Shown: positions 20,508 through 28,622, numbered from the stretch's first letter. The stretch is 64,000 nucleotides of DNA from Tardiphaga alba (GCF_018279705.1 NZ_CP036498.1:3861001-3925000); one strand, 5' to 3'. The notes: generated by a model from the letters alone, not told the origin. Translations and numbers: made by a program.

Positions 20508-20656
20508 GCGCGCGCCGCCTCGCCGTTCAGCGCCTCTATTGGCAGCACGGCCGGGAAGCCTTCCACGCGTTTTTTAAGCGTGGCGGCATTTGCCCGCCTC
20601 CCTATCCCGATCCCTACCCGGACCACTGGTGGAACTGGTGGAGGGCGGCACCATGA
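20504..20656 (+). CDS. small phage protein with Pro/Trp-rich C-terminus
   Basis: 50 residues. The N-terminal half is basic and helical. The C-terminal half is a run of Pro, Tyr and Asp ending in a Trp cluster (HWWNWWR). It overlaps its neighbours by ATGA at both ends. The function is unknown; the Trp cluster could touch a membrane. Confidence 0.5.
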   Translation: MSARRLAVQRLYWQHGREAFHAFFKRGGICPPPYPDPYPDHWWNWWRAAP

Positions 20657-20718
20657 CTTCCCATCAGCGCCCCGCTGGCTCCCGCGACCTGGCCGCACCA
20701 ATGCGGGAGGGCTGCTGA
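20653..20718 (+). CDS. very small ORF (21 residues)
   Basis: A short ORF in the ATGA-coupled chain between the Pro/Trp-rich ORF and the Dam-like methyltransferase gene. It has no recognisable motif. It may serve mainly to couple translation to the next gene, whose start is 2 bases downstream of this stop. Confidence 0.3.
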   Translation: MTSHQRPAGSRDLAAPMREGC

Positions 20719-20719
20719 T

Positions 20720-21244
20720 ATGGCCCTCCATGAGCAATGCGTCGGCGCGACAGACGAGTGGTACACGCCGCCTCATGTCTTCGAGGCGCTGGGCTGCCAG
20801 TTCGACTTGGACGTGGCTTCGCCCGGCCTCGACGTGACGCCATGGATTCCGGCGAAGGAATGCCTGCTGAAGGATCAGGATAGCCTGTCCTGGAATTGGC
20901 GCGGCTTCGTCTGGATGAACCCGCCCTTCGGCGGCCGCGGCGCCATCGAGCCATGGCTGGAGAAGTTCTTTCGCCACGGGAGCGGCGTCGCATTGACGCC
21001 AGACCGGACGTCCGCGCCGTGGTGGCAGCGGCAATCGACCAAGGCCGACGCCATCCTGTTCGTTGCGCCGAAATTGAAGTTCATCAGCGCCGACGGCAAG
21101 CCTGGCAATTCACCGGCCCAGGGCACCACCCTTTTTGCGGCCGGCAGCAAAGCCGCGCAGGCATTGCGCCTCGCCGCTTCTCGCGGGCTCGGCGTCCTCA
21201 TGGCTCCCGCGCTCAGCTCCAAGGATGGAGGGCCTGCGTCATGA
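20720..21244 (+). CDS. phage DNA N-6-adenine methyltransferase (Dam-like, PF05869 type)
   Basis: A 174-residue protein. It begins with the family pattern TDEWYTPPHVFEALG, followed by FDLDVASP, and carries the catalytic NPPF motif at 67-70 (VWMNPPFGG). The end contains an LFVAPKLKF strand. The length is normal for the phage Dam family. It should methylate adenine in phage DNA, probably to evade host restriction. It overlaps the next gene by ATGA. Confidence 0.9.
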   Translation: MALHEQCVGATDEWYTPPHVFEALGCQFDLDVASPGLDVTPWIPAKECLLKDQDSLSWNWRGFVWMNPPFGGRGAIEPWLEKFFRHGSGVALTPDRTSAPWWQRQSTKADAILFVAPKLKFISADGKPGNSPAQGTTLFAAGSKAAQALRLAASRGLGVLMAPALSSKDGGPAS

Positions 21245-21756
21245 AGCTCTGCGTGGTCTGCGAAATGCCTATGGACGCGCGCCGGCAGAAGACGTGCGGC
21301 GAGCTGTGCTCGCGTGAATGGCAGCGCCGTTACTACCGCCAATATCATCAAGAGCACCTCGAGGAGCGGCGCGCGTCTTGTCGCGCAAGCTGGGCACGGC
21401 ACAACGAAAAGCGCGGTCGTCCGCCACGGAAACCGCAGACGCCAGAGCAACACGCTGCCCGCCTTGAGCGGCAACGGAAGATCCGTGCCACGCCCGAGTG
21501 GAAAGCCAAGGAGCGGCAGAAGCGCCTCAACTGGACGCCTGAGCAAAAGGCCCGGCACCTGGAACAGAAACGTAAGGCGCACGGCAAGAAAAAGAAGGTG
21601 AACGCCATCAAACGTAGAGAGCGTCACATGCGCGACCCAGAGCACCGGAACGAATACCAGCGCAAATACGTGAAGCGGAACATCCTCGCGTATCAAGTCC
21701 TCAAGTCACTCGGCATCGAAATCGACATCGAAACCATGGAGCCAAGCAATGCTTAA
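21241..21756 (+). CDS. zinc-ribbon-like basic phage protein
   Basis: 171 residues from ATG 21241, which overlaps the methyltransferase stop. The longer open frame upstream is antisense-like noise. The N-terminus has a CVVC ... C ... C pattern (C4, C7 and two further Cys within about 25 residues), typical of a zinc ribbon. The rest is strongly basic and helical, with repeated TPEQ/TPEWK motifs, so nucleic-acid binding is likely. It resembles phage proteins annotated only as hypothetical. Confidence 0.7.
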   Translation: MKLCVVCEMPMDARRQKTCGELCSREWQRRYYRQYHQEHLEERRASCRASWARHNEKRGRPPRKPQTPEQHAARLERQRKIRATPEWKAKERQKRLNWTPEQKARHLEQKRKAHGKKKKVNAIKRRERHMRDPEHRNEYQRKYVKRNILAYQVLKSLGIEIDIETMEPSNA

Positions 21757-22234
21757 CACGACCGTTCGCACCGGCGCCGCCGCTGTTTCCCGGACCGCCC
21801 AGAAGAACCCCTTGGAAATCCTCATCCAACTCGTTGAGGGAGATCCGACTGCCGATGCCGACCGTCTGTTCGGTAAGTGGCAGGACATCGTGCGCGACGA
21901 CGAAGACCTGCTGACACCCGTATTGCGCCACACGTTCACCAACCTCCTGACCTGCGTGGACAGAGATCGCCGCCGCGCATCTCCCCGCGCCACGACCCGA
22001 GCGGCACCCGCAGCAGCGCAACAGGAACAGCAAGTCGAACGCATCAAAGCGCAGGTTGTGTCAGTAATCCTGATGAACCTCACCCTCCCGAGCGGGAAGC
22101 TACTTCGCGACTCCAAGTTCAAAGACTGCGCGAAGGCCGGCGGCTGGTTCGCCAAAATCGCGAAGATGGGCAAGCCGGACCAGGTGGTCGGGCGCACCGT
22201 TTCTGAGGAGACACTTCGTGCGATCCCCTTCTGA
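21749..22234 (+). CDS. hypothetical phage protein
   Basis: 161 residues starting 8 bases before the previous stop. A helical, acidic N-terminal half and a Gln/Ala-rich middle (about 70-95) lead to a helical C-terminus with SGKLLRDSKFKDCAKAGGWF. No signal peptide or membrane span. Function not recognised. Confidence 0.65.
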   Translation: MLNTTVRTGAAAVSRTAQKNPLEILIQLVEGDPTADADRLFGKWQDIVRDDEDLLTPVLRHTFTNLLTCVDRDRRRASPRATTRAAPAAAQQEQQVERIKAQVVSVILMNLTLPSGKLLRDSKFKDCAKAGGWFAKIAKMGKPDQVVGRTVSEETLRAIPF

Positions 22235-22297
22235 CCACTCACGCGCTCAACCCGCATCACCGTCCCCTTCCCAGCCCGATACCGCAGGAGAAGTAAA

Positions 22298-22474
22298 ATG
22301 ACGGACGAACAGCGCTCCCGCGAGATTCGAGAACGTGAGGCGCGCGAGAACCAGCAGGCTCACGCGCAGGCGAAAGCAACTGGCAAAGCCGTCAGCTTCA
22401 TCGCATCCGACGGGTGCGAGGTCACGGTGACGCCCGCCGGTCACGTCTTCCACAACATTGATGATTGGTACTAG
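22298..22474 (+). CDS. small hypothetical phage protein
   Basis: 58 residues with a good ribosome site (GGAG, 7 bases before ATG 22298). The N-terminal half is a charged helix rich in Arg/Glu/Gln; the C-terminal half has a small beta pattern ending in HNIDDWY. Confidence 0.6.
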   Translation: MTDEQRSREIREREARENQQAHAQAKATGKAVSFIASDGCEVTVTPAGHVFHNIDDWY

Positions 22475-22478
22475 CGCC

Positions 22479-22706
22479 ATGGTCGACGCCACTCGCACCT
22501 ATCTGCCCTGGTTGCTTTCCGTCATCACCATCTGGATGACGCTGTTGGCTGGCAATAAGCACCCGCAGGCATGGCTTGTCGGGCTCGGCAATCAATTGCT
22601 CTGGCTGGTCTGGATTTGCGTCGCTGGCGCGTGGGGCCTACTGCCCATGAACCTCGCGCTCTGGATCGTCTATAGCCGCAATCACCTGAAGTGGAGTCGG
22701 GTATGA
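22479..22706 (+). CDS. small phage membrane protein
   Basis: 75 residues from ATG 22479. Two or three hydrophobic segments (about 8-24, 33-50 and 50-66) ending in a basic tail. The layout resembles small inner-membrane proteins found in phage accessory regions. It overlaps the next gene by ATGA. Function unknown. Confidence 0.65.
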   Translation: MVDATRTYLPWLLSVITIWMTLLAGNKHPQAWLVGLGNQLLWLVWICVAGAWGLLPMNLALWIVYSRNHLKWSRV

Positions 22707-23776
22707 AATCGACACAAGCAACGCGTGACCGCGTTCGCGAGTTGATGTCCAAAGAAATGGACGACTACGATCGAGCTGTTGAATGCGTGCTCGACGATCT
22801 AGAGGGGTTACTCAGTGGTGCCCCAGCAGCGCCACCATGCGGCAGAATGCGCGAAGCCTTGGAGTTCATCCGCGATGGCTACGAGCGCGGCGACATCAAC
22901 CATGTCGACTATCGCGTCGGCGCCTATAAGGCTGCCCTCGACGCGCTGGGCGATGGATCGAGTTCTGACGGGTCGGGAGTTCGGCTGGAAGAATCAGCGC
23001 GATCCCACGGCGAAAGCCTTCAGCAAGGGCCGGATACGCCCACCACGGCTAGCGATAGCTGGGATGGTGGCAACGTTGCAAAGCCGGTTGCTGCCCCCGA
23101 CCGCGCATCGCGGGTGGTACCCGGCCCGTCAGAAGCCCAACACTCTGCTGCAAGCAGTGCCAATCCAGTTGTTGCAGATTATGCAACAACTGAAACCACC
23201 TCTCCGGAAATCCCGGATAACTCGCCCGAGCCGAAGCGCAAGCTGACGGCCGAAGAAGGCGAGATGCTGCGACAAGCTCTGCTGGATTCGACACTGCCGG
23301 CCTACGACATCTCGCCCGAGCCGGATGCGGTGAGGGAGGCGCTGGAAGCCGCGCGAACGGAGATCGTGTGCGCCATAGCTTTTCTTGGTCGCGATGCCGG
23401 AACAGATCGGATCGAAGGAACCATCGCCGGCCTGATCAAACGTCTCGTTGCGGCTGATCAAGCAGCACGCGCCGCCCTCTCCCGGCCAGCGCATGGGGGA
23501 TGGGAGGAAGCGCTGCGACGCATCCGCGATTTCCCGCATAGCTGCAGCCCGTGCGAACAGGCGATGGCACAGATCGCCCGCGATGCCCTTGCTCGCAAAG
23601 AGTGCGCACCCGCGTTGGATGTCAGCCATTTCCTCTGCCCAGGGTGCGGCAATGACATGCGCAATCCGGCCGAGCCACATAAGGCGGACTGCGAGTTCAT
23701 CGCATTCGTAAAAGCAAAGAAAACAAGCGCGGCACCCTCCGATGCCGTGTCGGGCAAGGAGAGTAGCAATGGGTAG
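22703..23776 (+). CDS. large hypothetical phage accessory protein with C-terminal Cys cluster
   Basis: 357 residues from ATG 22703 (ATGA overlap). The N-terminal 85 residues are helical (RxRELMSKEMDDYDRAVECVL). About 90-180 is a Ser/Thr/Pro-rich linker. About 190-265 is helical again. Near the end is CSPCEQAMAQIARDAL and then a CPGCGNDM...C zinc-knuckle pattern. This modular layout resembles Ead/Ea22-like early phage proteins of variable composition, but I cannot assign a function. Confidence 0.6.
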   Translation: MKSTQATRDRVRELMSKEMDDYDRAVECVLDDLEGLLSGAPAAPPCGRMREALEFIRDGYERGDINHVDYRVGAYKAALDALGDGSSSDGSGVRLEESARSHGESLQQGPDTPTTASDSWDGGNVAKPVAAPDRASRVVPGPSEAQHSAASSANPVVADYATTETTSPEIPDNSPEPKRKLTAEEGEMLRQALLDSTLPAYDISPEPDAVREALEAARTEIVCAIAFLGRDAGTDRIEGTIAGLIKRLVAADQAARAALSRPAHGGWEEALRRIRDFPHSCSPCEQAMAQIARDALARKECAPALDVSHFLCPGCGNDMRNPAEPHKADCEFIAFVKAKKTSAAPSDAVSGKESSNG

Positions 23777-24014
23777 TTCCTGCTGGCGCACCCGGTTCGA
23801 GCCGCTTCCCGACATCACGACCTATGAGCTGGCCATGGACGTGAAGCACGTCAACGCCTCGCAGGTTCTGATGGCGCATTGCTGCGACGAGATGGGATCA
23901 GCGCTGCGCCATCGCGTGCTCGATGACTATAACCACTCGATGAACAAGCAGCGCATGGATGTGGTCTGGAGCGCGGAAGCCACTCCCGCACGCATTGGGG
24001 ATCAGGGACGATGA
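23769..24014 (+). CDS. small hypothetical phage protein
   Basis: 81 residues, starting at ATG 23769 inside the end of the previous gene. It contains ELAMDVKHVNASQVLMAHC and several Cys. No membrane span. Function unknown. Confidence 0.5.
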   Translation: MGSSCWRTRFEPLPDITTYELAMDVKHVNASQVLMAHCCDEMGSALRHRVLDDYNHSMNKQRMDVVWSAEATPARIGDQGR

Positions 24015-24178
24015 GAAGCGCCCTCTATTTTGCCCGACTATTCGTTCCGGCCTTCTTGGCCATCTGGCTTGCGAGCTGGATCATTTTCAGCGTGTGCCAG
24101 TCCATCGTGACCGGCGCTCCGCTGATCCAGTGCCTGACAACGCGAACAATCGATTGTTCGATTAAGGACCGCCCATGA
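24011..24178 (+). CDS. small single-pass membrane protein
   Basis: 55 residues. One hydrophobic segment at about 6-28, then a short tail with several Cys. It is coupled at both ends by ATGA overlaps. Function unknown. Confidence 0.5.
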   Translation: MRSALYFARLFVPAFLAIWLASWIIFSVCQSIVTGAPLIQCLTTRTIDCSIKDRP

Positions 24179-24525
24179 ACACCGAGGCCGATATCGTCGA
24201 GAGGCTGCGAAAGCACGTCAACGACCGCGGCGGCGCGTCGATCGACAACGGCGCCTGGCAGATGATGCTGGATGCGGCCAGCGAGATCGAAGGCCTGCGC
24301 ATGGAGCATCAGTACGCATGCCAAGAGCTTGGCGTGGCGATCGCCGAACGCGACGCCGCCGCGCGGGACATGCGGGAGCGGTGCGCGAAGGTGGCGGAAG
24401 AAATGAGCGAAAATCCGAACTGGTCGCCAAGCGAGCAAGACGGTGCATTCTCGCTCGCAAAGATGTTGCGCCTCCTACCCGACACGCCAGCGATCCTTGC
24501 GACAAGCGGAAAGGATGCGACATGA
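24175..24525 (+). CDS. hypothetical phage protein, coiled-coil
   Basis: 116 residues, mainly helical with heptad-like spacing at 30-75 (EIEGLRMEHQYACQELGVAI). It resembles phage proteins of the ADIVERLRKHV type that are common in alphaproteobacterial prophages. ATGA overlap with its neighbours. No catalytic motif. Confidence 0.65.
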   Translation: MNTEADIVERLRKHVNDRGGASIDNGAWQMMLDAASEIEGLRMEHQYACQELGVAIAERDAAARDMRERCAKVAEEMSENPNWSPSEQDGAFSLAKMLRLLPDTPAILATSGKDAT

Positions 24526-24839
24526 GCGACCAGATCATCAAAGACCTGATGACCAAGATCGGTGATGATGTCGGCGCGACTATGCGGCGAACGCTGGCGA
24601 TCTCCCCGGAGCCGCGCCTGCCTGTCGCCATGTCCGGCGGCGCCAGCGCGATCGCACTCATTGCCGCTTTTCTCGATACCGATCCCAAGCCGGAGCCCGA
24701 TCCAGATTGCGTGCTGTTGGCCGGCCTGCTGCTCGGCCGCATCGGCCCGAACCAGGTTGAAGAAGCCTACAAGGATTTCGAAATCCTGAAGGCCGCCGGC
24801 AGGACCGCCGCGCTCACCTCTCACAAGGACGGGAGCTAG
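24522..24839 (+). CDS. hypothetical phage protein
   Basis: 105 residues from ATG 24522. An amphipathic N-terminus precedes a hydrophobic SGGASAIALIAAFL stretch and a helical C-terminus. Last gene of a tightly coupled plus-strand run; it converges on a broken ribbon-helix-helix gene. Confidence 0.6.
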   Translation: MSDQIIKDLMTKIGDDVGATMRRTLAISPEPRLPVAMSGGASAIALIAAFLDTDPKPEPDPDCVLLAGLLLGRIGPNQVEEAYKDFEILKAAGRTAALTSHKDGS

Positions 24840-25011
24840 GCCCTCTTGGCCTTCTCGCGCCGCTTCAGCTCTTTCTCAATAGCGTCGCGGATCAGGTCGA
24901 GCCGGTCCTCCCCCTCCTCCAAGGCAGCGTCCATCCGCGCCTTGGCCCCTCAGGAAGGGTCAGGTTGACGTTCTCGGCCCAGAGTTTCTTTCGCCCCATC
25001 TTGCGGGGCAT
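24836..25011 (-). pseudogene. ribbon-helix-helix (CopG-like) regulator, broken by one missing base
   Basis: From ATG 25011 the first frame reads a basic tail, then a beta-strand (ENVNLTLPEG). It must then shift at the C run 24946-24949. With one extra base the reading becomes GAKARMDAAL ... RLDLIRDAIEKEL and ends at 24836. Together these make a typical 58-residue RHH DNA-binding protein. It lies 33 bases from a perfect inverted repeat, its probable operator, and is divergent from the gene at 25117. The break may be a sequencing error rather than real decay. Confidence 0.7.
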
Positions 25012-25043
25012 ATCGCGTACATGAATTTGAGTCAAAGCGCACC

Positions 25044-25088
25044 TTTATCGTGTACATGTTATTGACAAGATATCATGTACACGATAAA
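25044..25088. promoter_or_regulatory. 15-bp perfect inverted repeat: operator/promoter between divergent genes
   Basis: TTTATCGTGTACATG (25044-25058) and its exact reverse complement (25074-25088) flank a 15-base spacer holding a consensus TTGACA (25062-25067). The right arm overlaps a possible -10 (GATAAA). A dimeric regulator binding both arms would cover the promoter of the gene at 25117; the RHH protein encoded next door is the obvious candidate. Confidence 0.7.
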
Positions 25089-25116
25089 ACTCAACCATCA
25101 ACTGATGGAGAGACAC

Positions 25117-25449
25117 ATGACCGCCACCGCAACCATCGCCTTCAAGGCCTGCGAAGAGATCACCATCGTCGGTGCCGAGACCGAATGCGAATGCTCGCAC
25201 TGCGGACGCCCTCTCAAGGTTGGTGTTCGCCTGGCTGGATTTGGTGGTGTGTTCGGCTCTGACTGCCTCGCCCGCGCGTCGGAGAAGCAGAAGGTCGGCC
25301 CATACATCCAGAAGCTCTCCGGCCAGTCCATCAAGGAGCGCGGCATCATCGCACGCAAGGGCGCCGAATATGCGTCCCGCATGTACGGATGGCGGGTTGG
25401 TGACGCGAACTTCAAGCTCGTCCTCAAATCCGACCTCAGGAGCATCTGA
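25117..25449 (+). CDS. zinc-finger-like phage protein
   Basis: 110 residues from ATG 25117, preceded by GGAGAG. The N-terminal half holds CxCSHC and a later C in a GSDCLARAS context, a likely zinc site. The C-terminal half is basic and helical. It is controlled from the inverted repeat just upstream. Function unknown; nucleic-acid binding is plausible. Confidence 0.65.
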   Translation: MTATATIAFKACEEITIVGAETECECSHCGRPLKVGVRLAGFGGVFGSDCLARASEKQKVGPYIQKLSGQSIKERGIIARKGAEYASRMYGWRVGDANFKLVLKSDLRSI

Positions 25450-25652
25450 TGGCAGACCTCAAGCCGATTGCGAATGACTACCTCAAGGACCGGATAGTCC
25501 TTGAGCCGTGCAAGAGCCGACTCCATCGCTTAGTCGCCAGGCTTTTCGACACTTACATCGACGACCTTTCCGACGAGCGGATCATTGAGTTGGAGCAATT
25601 GGCTGACTCTTTTCGGATCACCCATGCTGATGGGAAAAGGTTCGATGCGTAA
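25449..25652 (+). CDS. small hypothetical phage protein
   Basis: 67 residues, start overlapping the previous stop (TGATG). Helical and acidic, no known motif. Confidence 0.5.
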   Translation: MADLKPIANDYLKDRIVLEPCKSRLHRLVARLFDTYIDDLSDERIIELEQLADSFRITHADGKRFDA

Positions 25653-25707
25653 TTGGCCTCCCGCGATCATTCCGCAGCAGCAGAACACCACCCAGGAGAA
25701 GACGTGA
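25645..25707 (+). CDS. very small ORF (20 residues)
   Basis: A 20-residue ORF that overlaps the previous gene by 8 bases and the next by one base. Gln/Thr-rich tail. It may exist only for translational coupling. Confidence 0.25.
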   Translation: MRNWPPAIIPQQQNTTQEKT

Positions 25708-25928
25708 TGACCGAGCAGGAGCGCGCTTATCGCAATCTCCATCCCCACGCGGAAGCCCAAATGGCGATGTGGCTGTGGGGTGACGAATACTCGCAACAGC
25801 GAGGCGGCTCGATGGATTTCTGGGATTCTCTTGGCGCTAGCCGCCGCAATCATTGCATCGATTGCGTCAGTTACATCCTGAAATCCCACCAGGAGAATGG
25901 CCGGGCGACCGGCGAGATGCCAGCCTGA
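25707..25928 (+). CDS. small hypothetical phage protein
   Basis: 73 residues from ATG 25707 (preceded by GGAGAAGACG). It contains HAEAQMAMWLWG, a DFWDSLGASRRNHC stretch and CVSYIL, a pattern seen in small prophage proteins of rhizobia. Function unknown. Confidence 0.6.
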   Translation: MTEQERAYRNLHPHAEAQMAMWLWGDEYSQQRGGSMDFWDSLGASRRNHCIDCVSYILKSHQENGRATGEMPA

Positions 25929-25977
25929 TCATCAGTAATCACGACACCAGCCACTCACACGCTCACAGGAGAACCCC

Positions 25978-26196
25978 ATGACGATCAAGTCGACTTATCT
26001 GATCACCAACGATGATTTCTCGCCATACGATGACGATGGGGTCGTGCGAGAGCAGAAAACCGAGAGGGCGGCCATGAAGGCCGCAGCGCTTCGGCTCGCC
26101 GGCACAGACACGCAGGATGCCGAAGTGTGGATCTGGAAGCTCGTCAGCGTCGCCAGCAAGCCGCCGCTCGACCCAGAATTCGAGCCCGCCGCCTGA
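25978..26196 (+). CDS. small hypothetical phage protein
   Basis: 72 residues with a good ribosome site (AGGAG). Acidic; DDFSPYDDDG near the start and a WIWKLV strand near the end. Function unknown. Confidence 0.55.
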   Translation: MTIKSTYLITNDDFSPYDDDGVVREQKTERAAMKAAALRLAGTDTQDAEVWIWKLVSVASKPPLDPEFEPAA

Positions 26197-26229
26197 TCCA
26201 CTCCCCCACAACCACCGTTGGAGCCCGAC

Positions 26230-26706
26230 ATGCGCATCTGGTTTGATACCGAATTTATAGAAGACGGAAAGACGATCGATCTGCTTTCAATCGGCCTTGT
26301 GCGTGAAGATGGCGCGTCTCTGTACATTGAAAACGCTGATTGCGACCGGTCGAAGGCCAGTGATTGGGTGAAAGAGAATGTCATAGTTCATCTTCATCCG
26401 AGGCCTGTGTTTGGTCGGGATGACATTGCGAGGCAAATTGTCGAGTTCGTCGGCGATAAACCTCAGTTCTGGGCCTATTATGCCGACTATGATTGGGTCG
26501 CGCTGTGCCAGCTATTCGGCACCATGATGGACCTTCCCAAGGGCTGGCCTATGTATTGCCGGGATGTGAAGCAGCTCTGCGACGAGATCGGAAATCCCGA
26601 GCTTCCGAAGCAGTCATCGACCGAGCACCACGCGCTGGCTGATGCTATGTGGACAAAGCAGGCTTGGGAATTCCTGGCTCATCAGACCGTCCGGGTTGAC
26701 CATTAG
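26230..26706 (+). CDS. DEDD-family 3'-5' exonuclease
   Basis: 158 residues from ATG 26230. The DEDDh signature is complete: DTEF at 6-9 (D6, E8), YADYDW (D88), and H133/H134 with D138 in an HHALADAMW context. This matches the short 3'-5' exoribonuclease family (PF16473 type, related to Rv2179c). It would remove nucleotides from RNA or DNA 3' ends using two metals. It could serve phage nucleic-acid processing or host takeover; the substrate cannot be read. Confidence 0.85.
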   Translation: MRIWFDTEFIEDGKTIDLLSIGLVREDGASLYIENADCDRSKASDWVKENVIVHLHPRPVFGRDDIARQIVEFVGDKPQFWAYYADYDWVALCQLFGTMMDLPKGWPMYCRDVKQLCDEIGNPELPKQSSTEHHALADAMWTKQAWEFLAHQTVRVDH

Positions 26707-26773
26707 GCTCCCACGCTCTGCCCCCACAACCGCCACGCCTGTGCTAGGATGCAGGCAGATGGAGAGATCATTC

Positions 26774-26992
26774 GTGAATACTGGGCACTTCCAAGTCGTC
26801 GGTACCAACATCCATACCGGCAGGTCATGGGATGAGGTAATCTGCAACGACATGCGATCAGCCCTGATCTCCGCTTTCGAAGCCAGCGACACCAAGTCGA
26901 TCAGAATGACAGTCTACGACCATTTGGGGGTGTGGTGCGGTGAGGTCGGGCCGAGCCGGAATAAGCCACCGCGCAACCCACGCCAGCTGTGA
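26774..26992 (+). CDS. small hypothetical phage protein
   Basis: 72 residues from GTG 26774, which has GGAGAG 7 bases upstream. ATG 26759, in the same frame, is an alternative. It contains GTNIHTGRSWDEV and a VYDHLGVWCGEVG strand. Function unknown. Confidence 0.45.
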   Translation: MNTGHFQVVGTNIHTGRSWDEVICNDMRSALISAFEASDTKSIRMTVYDHLGVWCGEVGPSRNKPPRNPRQL

Positions 26993-27003
26993 TGGAGTAA
27001 GTA

Positions 27004-27168
27004 ATGGCCGAGAGTGATGATCAGCACTACGACCGATTGAACGCTATTGAGCGTGTAAAGGCCGCCCTCGCGAAACATGTCGCGGGCCAGACGTTTGATG
27101 CAGACCCTGCCGACATTGCTATTCTGGCCGAAGAATATGACCGGCTCCGGTCGGGCCTACCCCGCTGA
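27004..27168 (+). CDS. small hypothetical phage protein
   Basis: 54 residues, acidic and helical (DQHYDRLNAIERVKAALAKH, DPADIAILAEEYDRLR). Likely real by codon use and a GGAG-type ribosome site. Confidence 0.5.
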   Translation: MAESDDQHYDRLNAIERVKAALAKHVAGQTFDADPADIAILAEEYDRLRSGLPR

Positions 27169-27183
27169 TGGAGTGACAGCAAA

Positions 27184-27408
27184 CTAGACGTTTCCTTTCG
27201 TCCCGCTTTCTAACAGCCACCGCATCGCATGCGCTCGGGTGGTGAACAGCCCCACGAGTTGCTCGACGGCACCGTAGGGCCAGTGAACATCGATGACGAA
27301 TTGCCCATCATCCGTTTGCCGAACTTTGTACTCTGGGCCCGGAAAATTGTTGAAAGGTTCCACCTGCTCGTCCCTTGTATTGGGCGGGAGCAGTTGGCTC
27401 TCAGTCAC
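27184..27408 (-). CDS. small hypothetical protein
   Basis: 74 residues on the minus strand, opposite to its plus-strand neighbours. Contains FPGPEYKVRQTDDGQFVIDVHWPYG, a beta-rich pattern, and a helical end. Function unknown. Confidence 0.55.
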   Translation of the reverse strand: MTESQLLPPNTRDEQVEPFNNFPGPEYKVRQTDDGQFVIDVHWPYGAVEQLVGLFTTRAHAMRWLLESGTKGNV

Positions 27409-27532
27409 CGGTAACAGCCACGAACAGGCCGGGGATGACCGACGCTATCTGATCGCTGAACGCTTGTATGCAAGGAACTTGCGAGCGCGGAAGTCGCTCT
27501 GACTCTCATGGAATAGGTGCGCCGGGGGTTAT

Positions 27533-28117
27533 TCAGCCTCGGCGAAATGCGCGCGACTTCTGGATCTGCATTTCGGGAAAGCCTTCAGCCTCAACCTGGA
27601 TGACATTGCCGATCAGGCGAACCAAATGCGCAACGTGCTTTCGGCACCCTTCGATGAAGACCGCCGCAAGAGCGCACAGCGCAACTATCGGAAAGCAAAT
27701 GACAGCGAACGGCGATTTGAAGATCACCATCAAAATCATCGCTCGTTGCGAGCTCGATACTATGCGCCGAATCTTTGCGTGAACTTCCGGATTTTCGATC
27801 CGCCCGGTAGCTTCAGACATCTCACTCTGACGATCCAGATCAACACGGCGCGAGAGCATCATCGCCAGCAGCAATGGCCATGACAGATCGTGAGCAAATC
27901 TGATACTCGACTCGAGGGATGACCTGATTGCCTTGTACTCGCGCGAGTGGAAGCTGATTTCGCCGGCCCGCGCCATGTCAAAGAGCTTATCACGCTTTTC
28001 GAACACGATCTGACGCGCCCAGTCTGTGCAGATCCATTGCCAAGGGCCATAGATCAAAAAGACCAGCGCCGACAGAACACATACTGCGACCAAAGCATTT
28101 GATGCTTGTTCCATCAT
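27533..28117 (-). CDS. membrane protein, probable accessory (moron) gene 2 of a pair
   Basis: 194 residues with hydrophobic segments at about 8-27, 76-90 and 130-155. The charged middle region (about 35-75) should lie on one side of the membrane. It overlaps the upstream gene (28114-28557) by ATGA, making a two-gene unit on the strand opposite to its neighbours. No family recognised. The position and orientation suggest a lysogenic accessory function such as superinfection exclusion, which is inference only. Confidence 0.65.
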   Translation of the reverse strand: MMEQASNALVAVCVLSALVFLIYGPWQWICTDWARQIVFEKRDKLFDMARAGEISFHSREYKAIRSSLESSIRFAHDLSWPLLLAMMLSRRVDLDRQSEMSEATGRIENPEVHAKIRRIVSSSQRAMILMVIFKSPFAVICFPIVALCALAAVFIEGCRKHVAHLVRLIGNVIQVEAEGFPEMQIQKSRAFRRG

Positions 28118-28557
28118 TTATCTCCCGGATGGGTTTTACCTTTAGGGGTAAGACCCGATGAGCTGCGCGACGGATCGATGCCAGTTTCCAACTCACGGAT
28201 ACGCTTTTGGAAGTATTCGACCTTTCTGTACCGCAAAGATCGCTCAACCACTGCCCACCCGGCCGCGCATCCTGCCAGAGTCAGGGTTATCGCGAACTTA
28301 AAATCAGCCAAAACCGCCAACTCAAAGGCGAGCTTGGTGGTTTCGCCAGCGAGGAAGAAAATCGAATCGTGAAGATAATGGAAGGCCACCCCGCCGAGAC
28401 AGCAGCGAAGCAGAGTTCGAAGGGTCTTATAGCGCTGATCAACACGAAGGAGCTCGACCCGTTCCGCCGCGTTGGCGCTGAGGCCGCTCGGTGATTTACC
28501 CATTCCAATGGTCTCATCGCGAACAACAGACGCTACGTAGCCCGATTCCGCAACCAT
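28114..28557 (-). CDS. membrane protein, probable accessory (moron) gene 1 of a pair
   Basis: 147 residues; ATG at 28503 (residue 19) is an alternative start. Two hydrophobic segments (about 48-68 and 85-105) are followed by a helical, charged region (about 108-128) and a Ser/Gly/Lys-rich tail. It is translationally coupled to the membrane protein gene that follows. Function unknown. Confidence 0.6.
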   Translation of the reverse strand: MVAESGYVASVVRDETIGMGKSPSGLSANAAERVELLRVDQRYKTLRTLLRCCLGGVAFHYLHDSIFFLAGETTKLAFELAVLADFKFAITLTLAGCAAGWAVVERSLRYRKVEYFQKRIRELETGIDPSRSSSGLTPKGKTHPGDK

Positions 28558-28622
28558 AGATAGGGGAGCGCTGCGATCCCACCAATAGACTTAACGCCTA
28601 GAGCGCGATTATAGGTGCCTGG

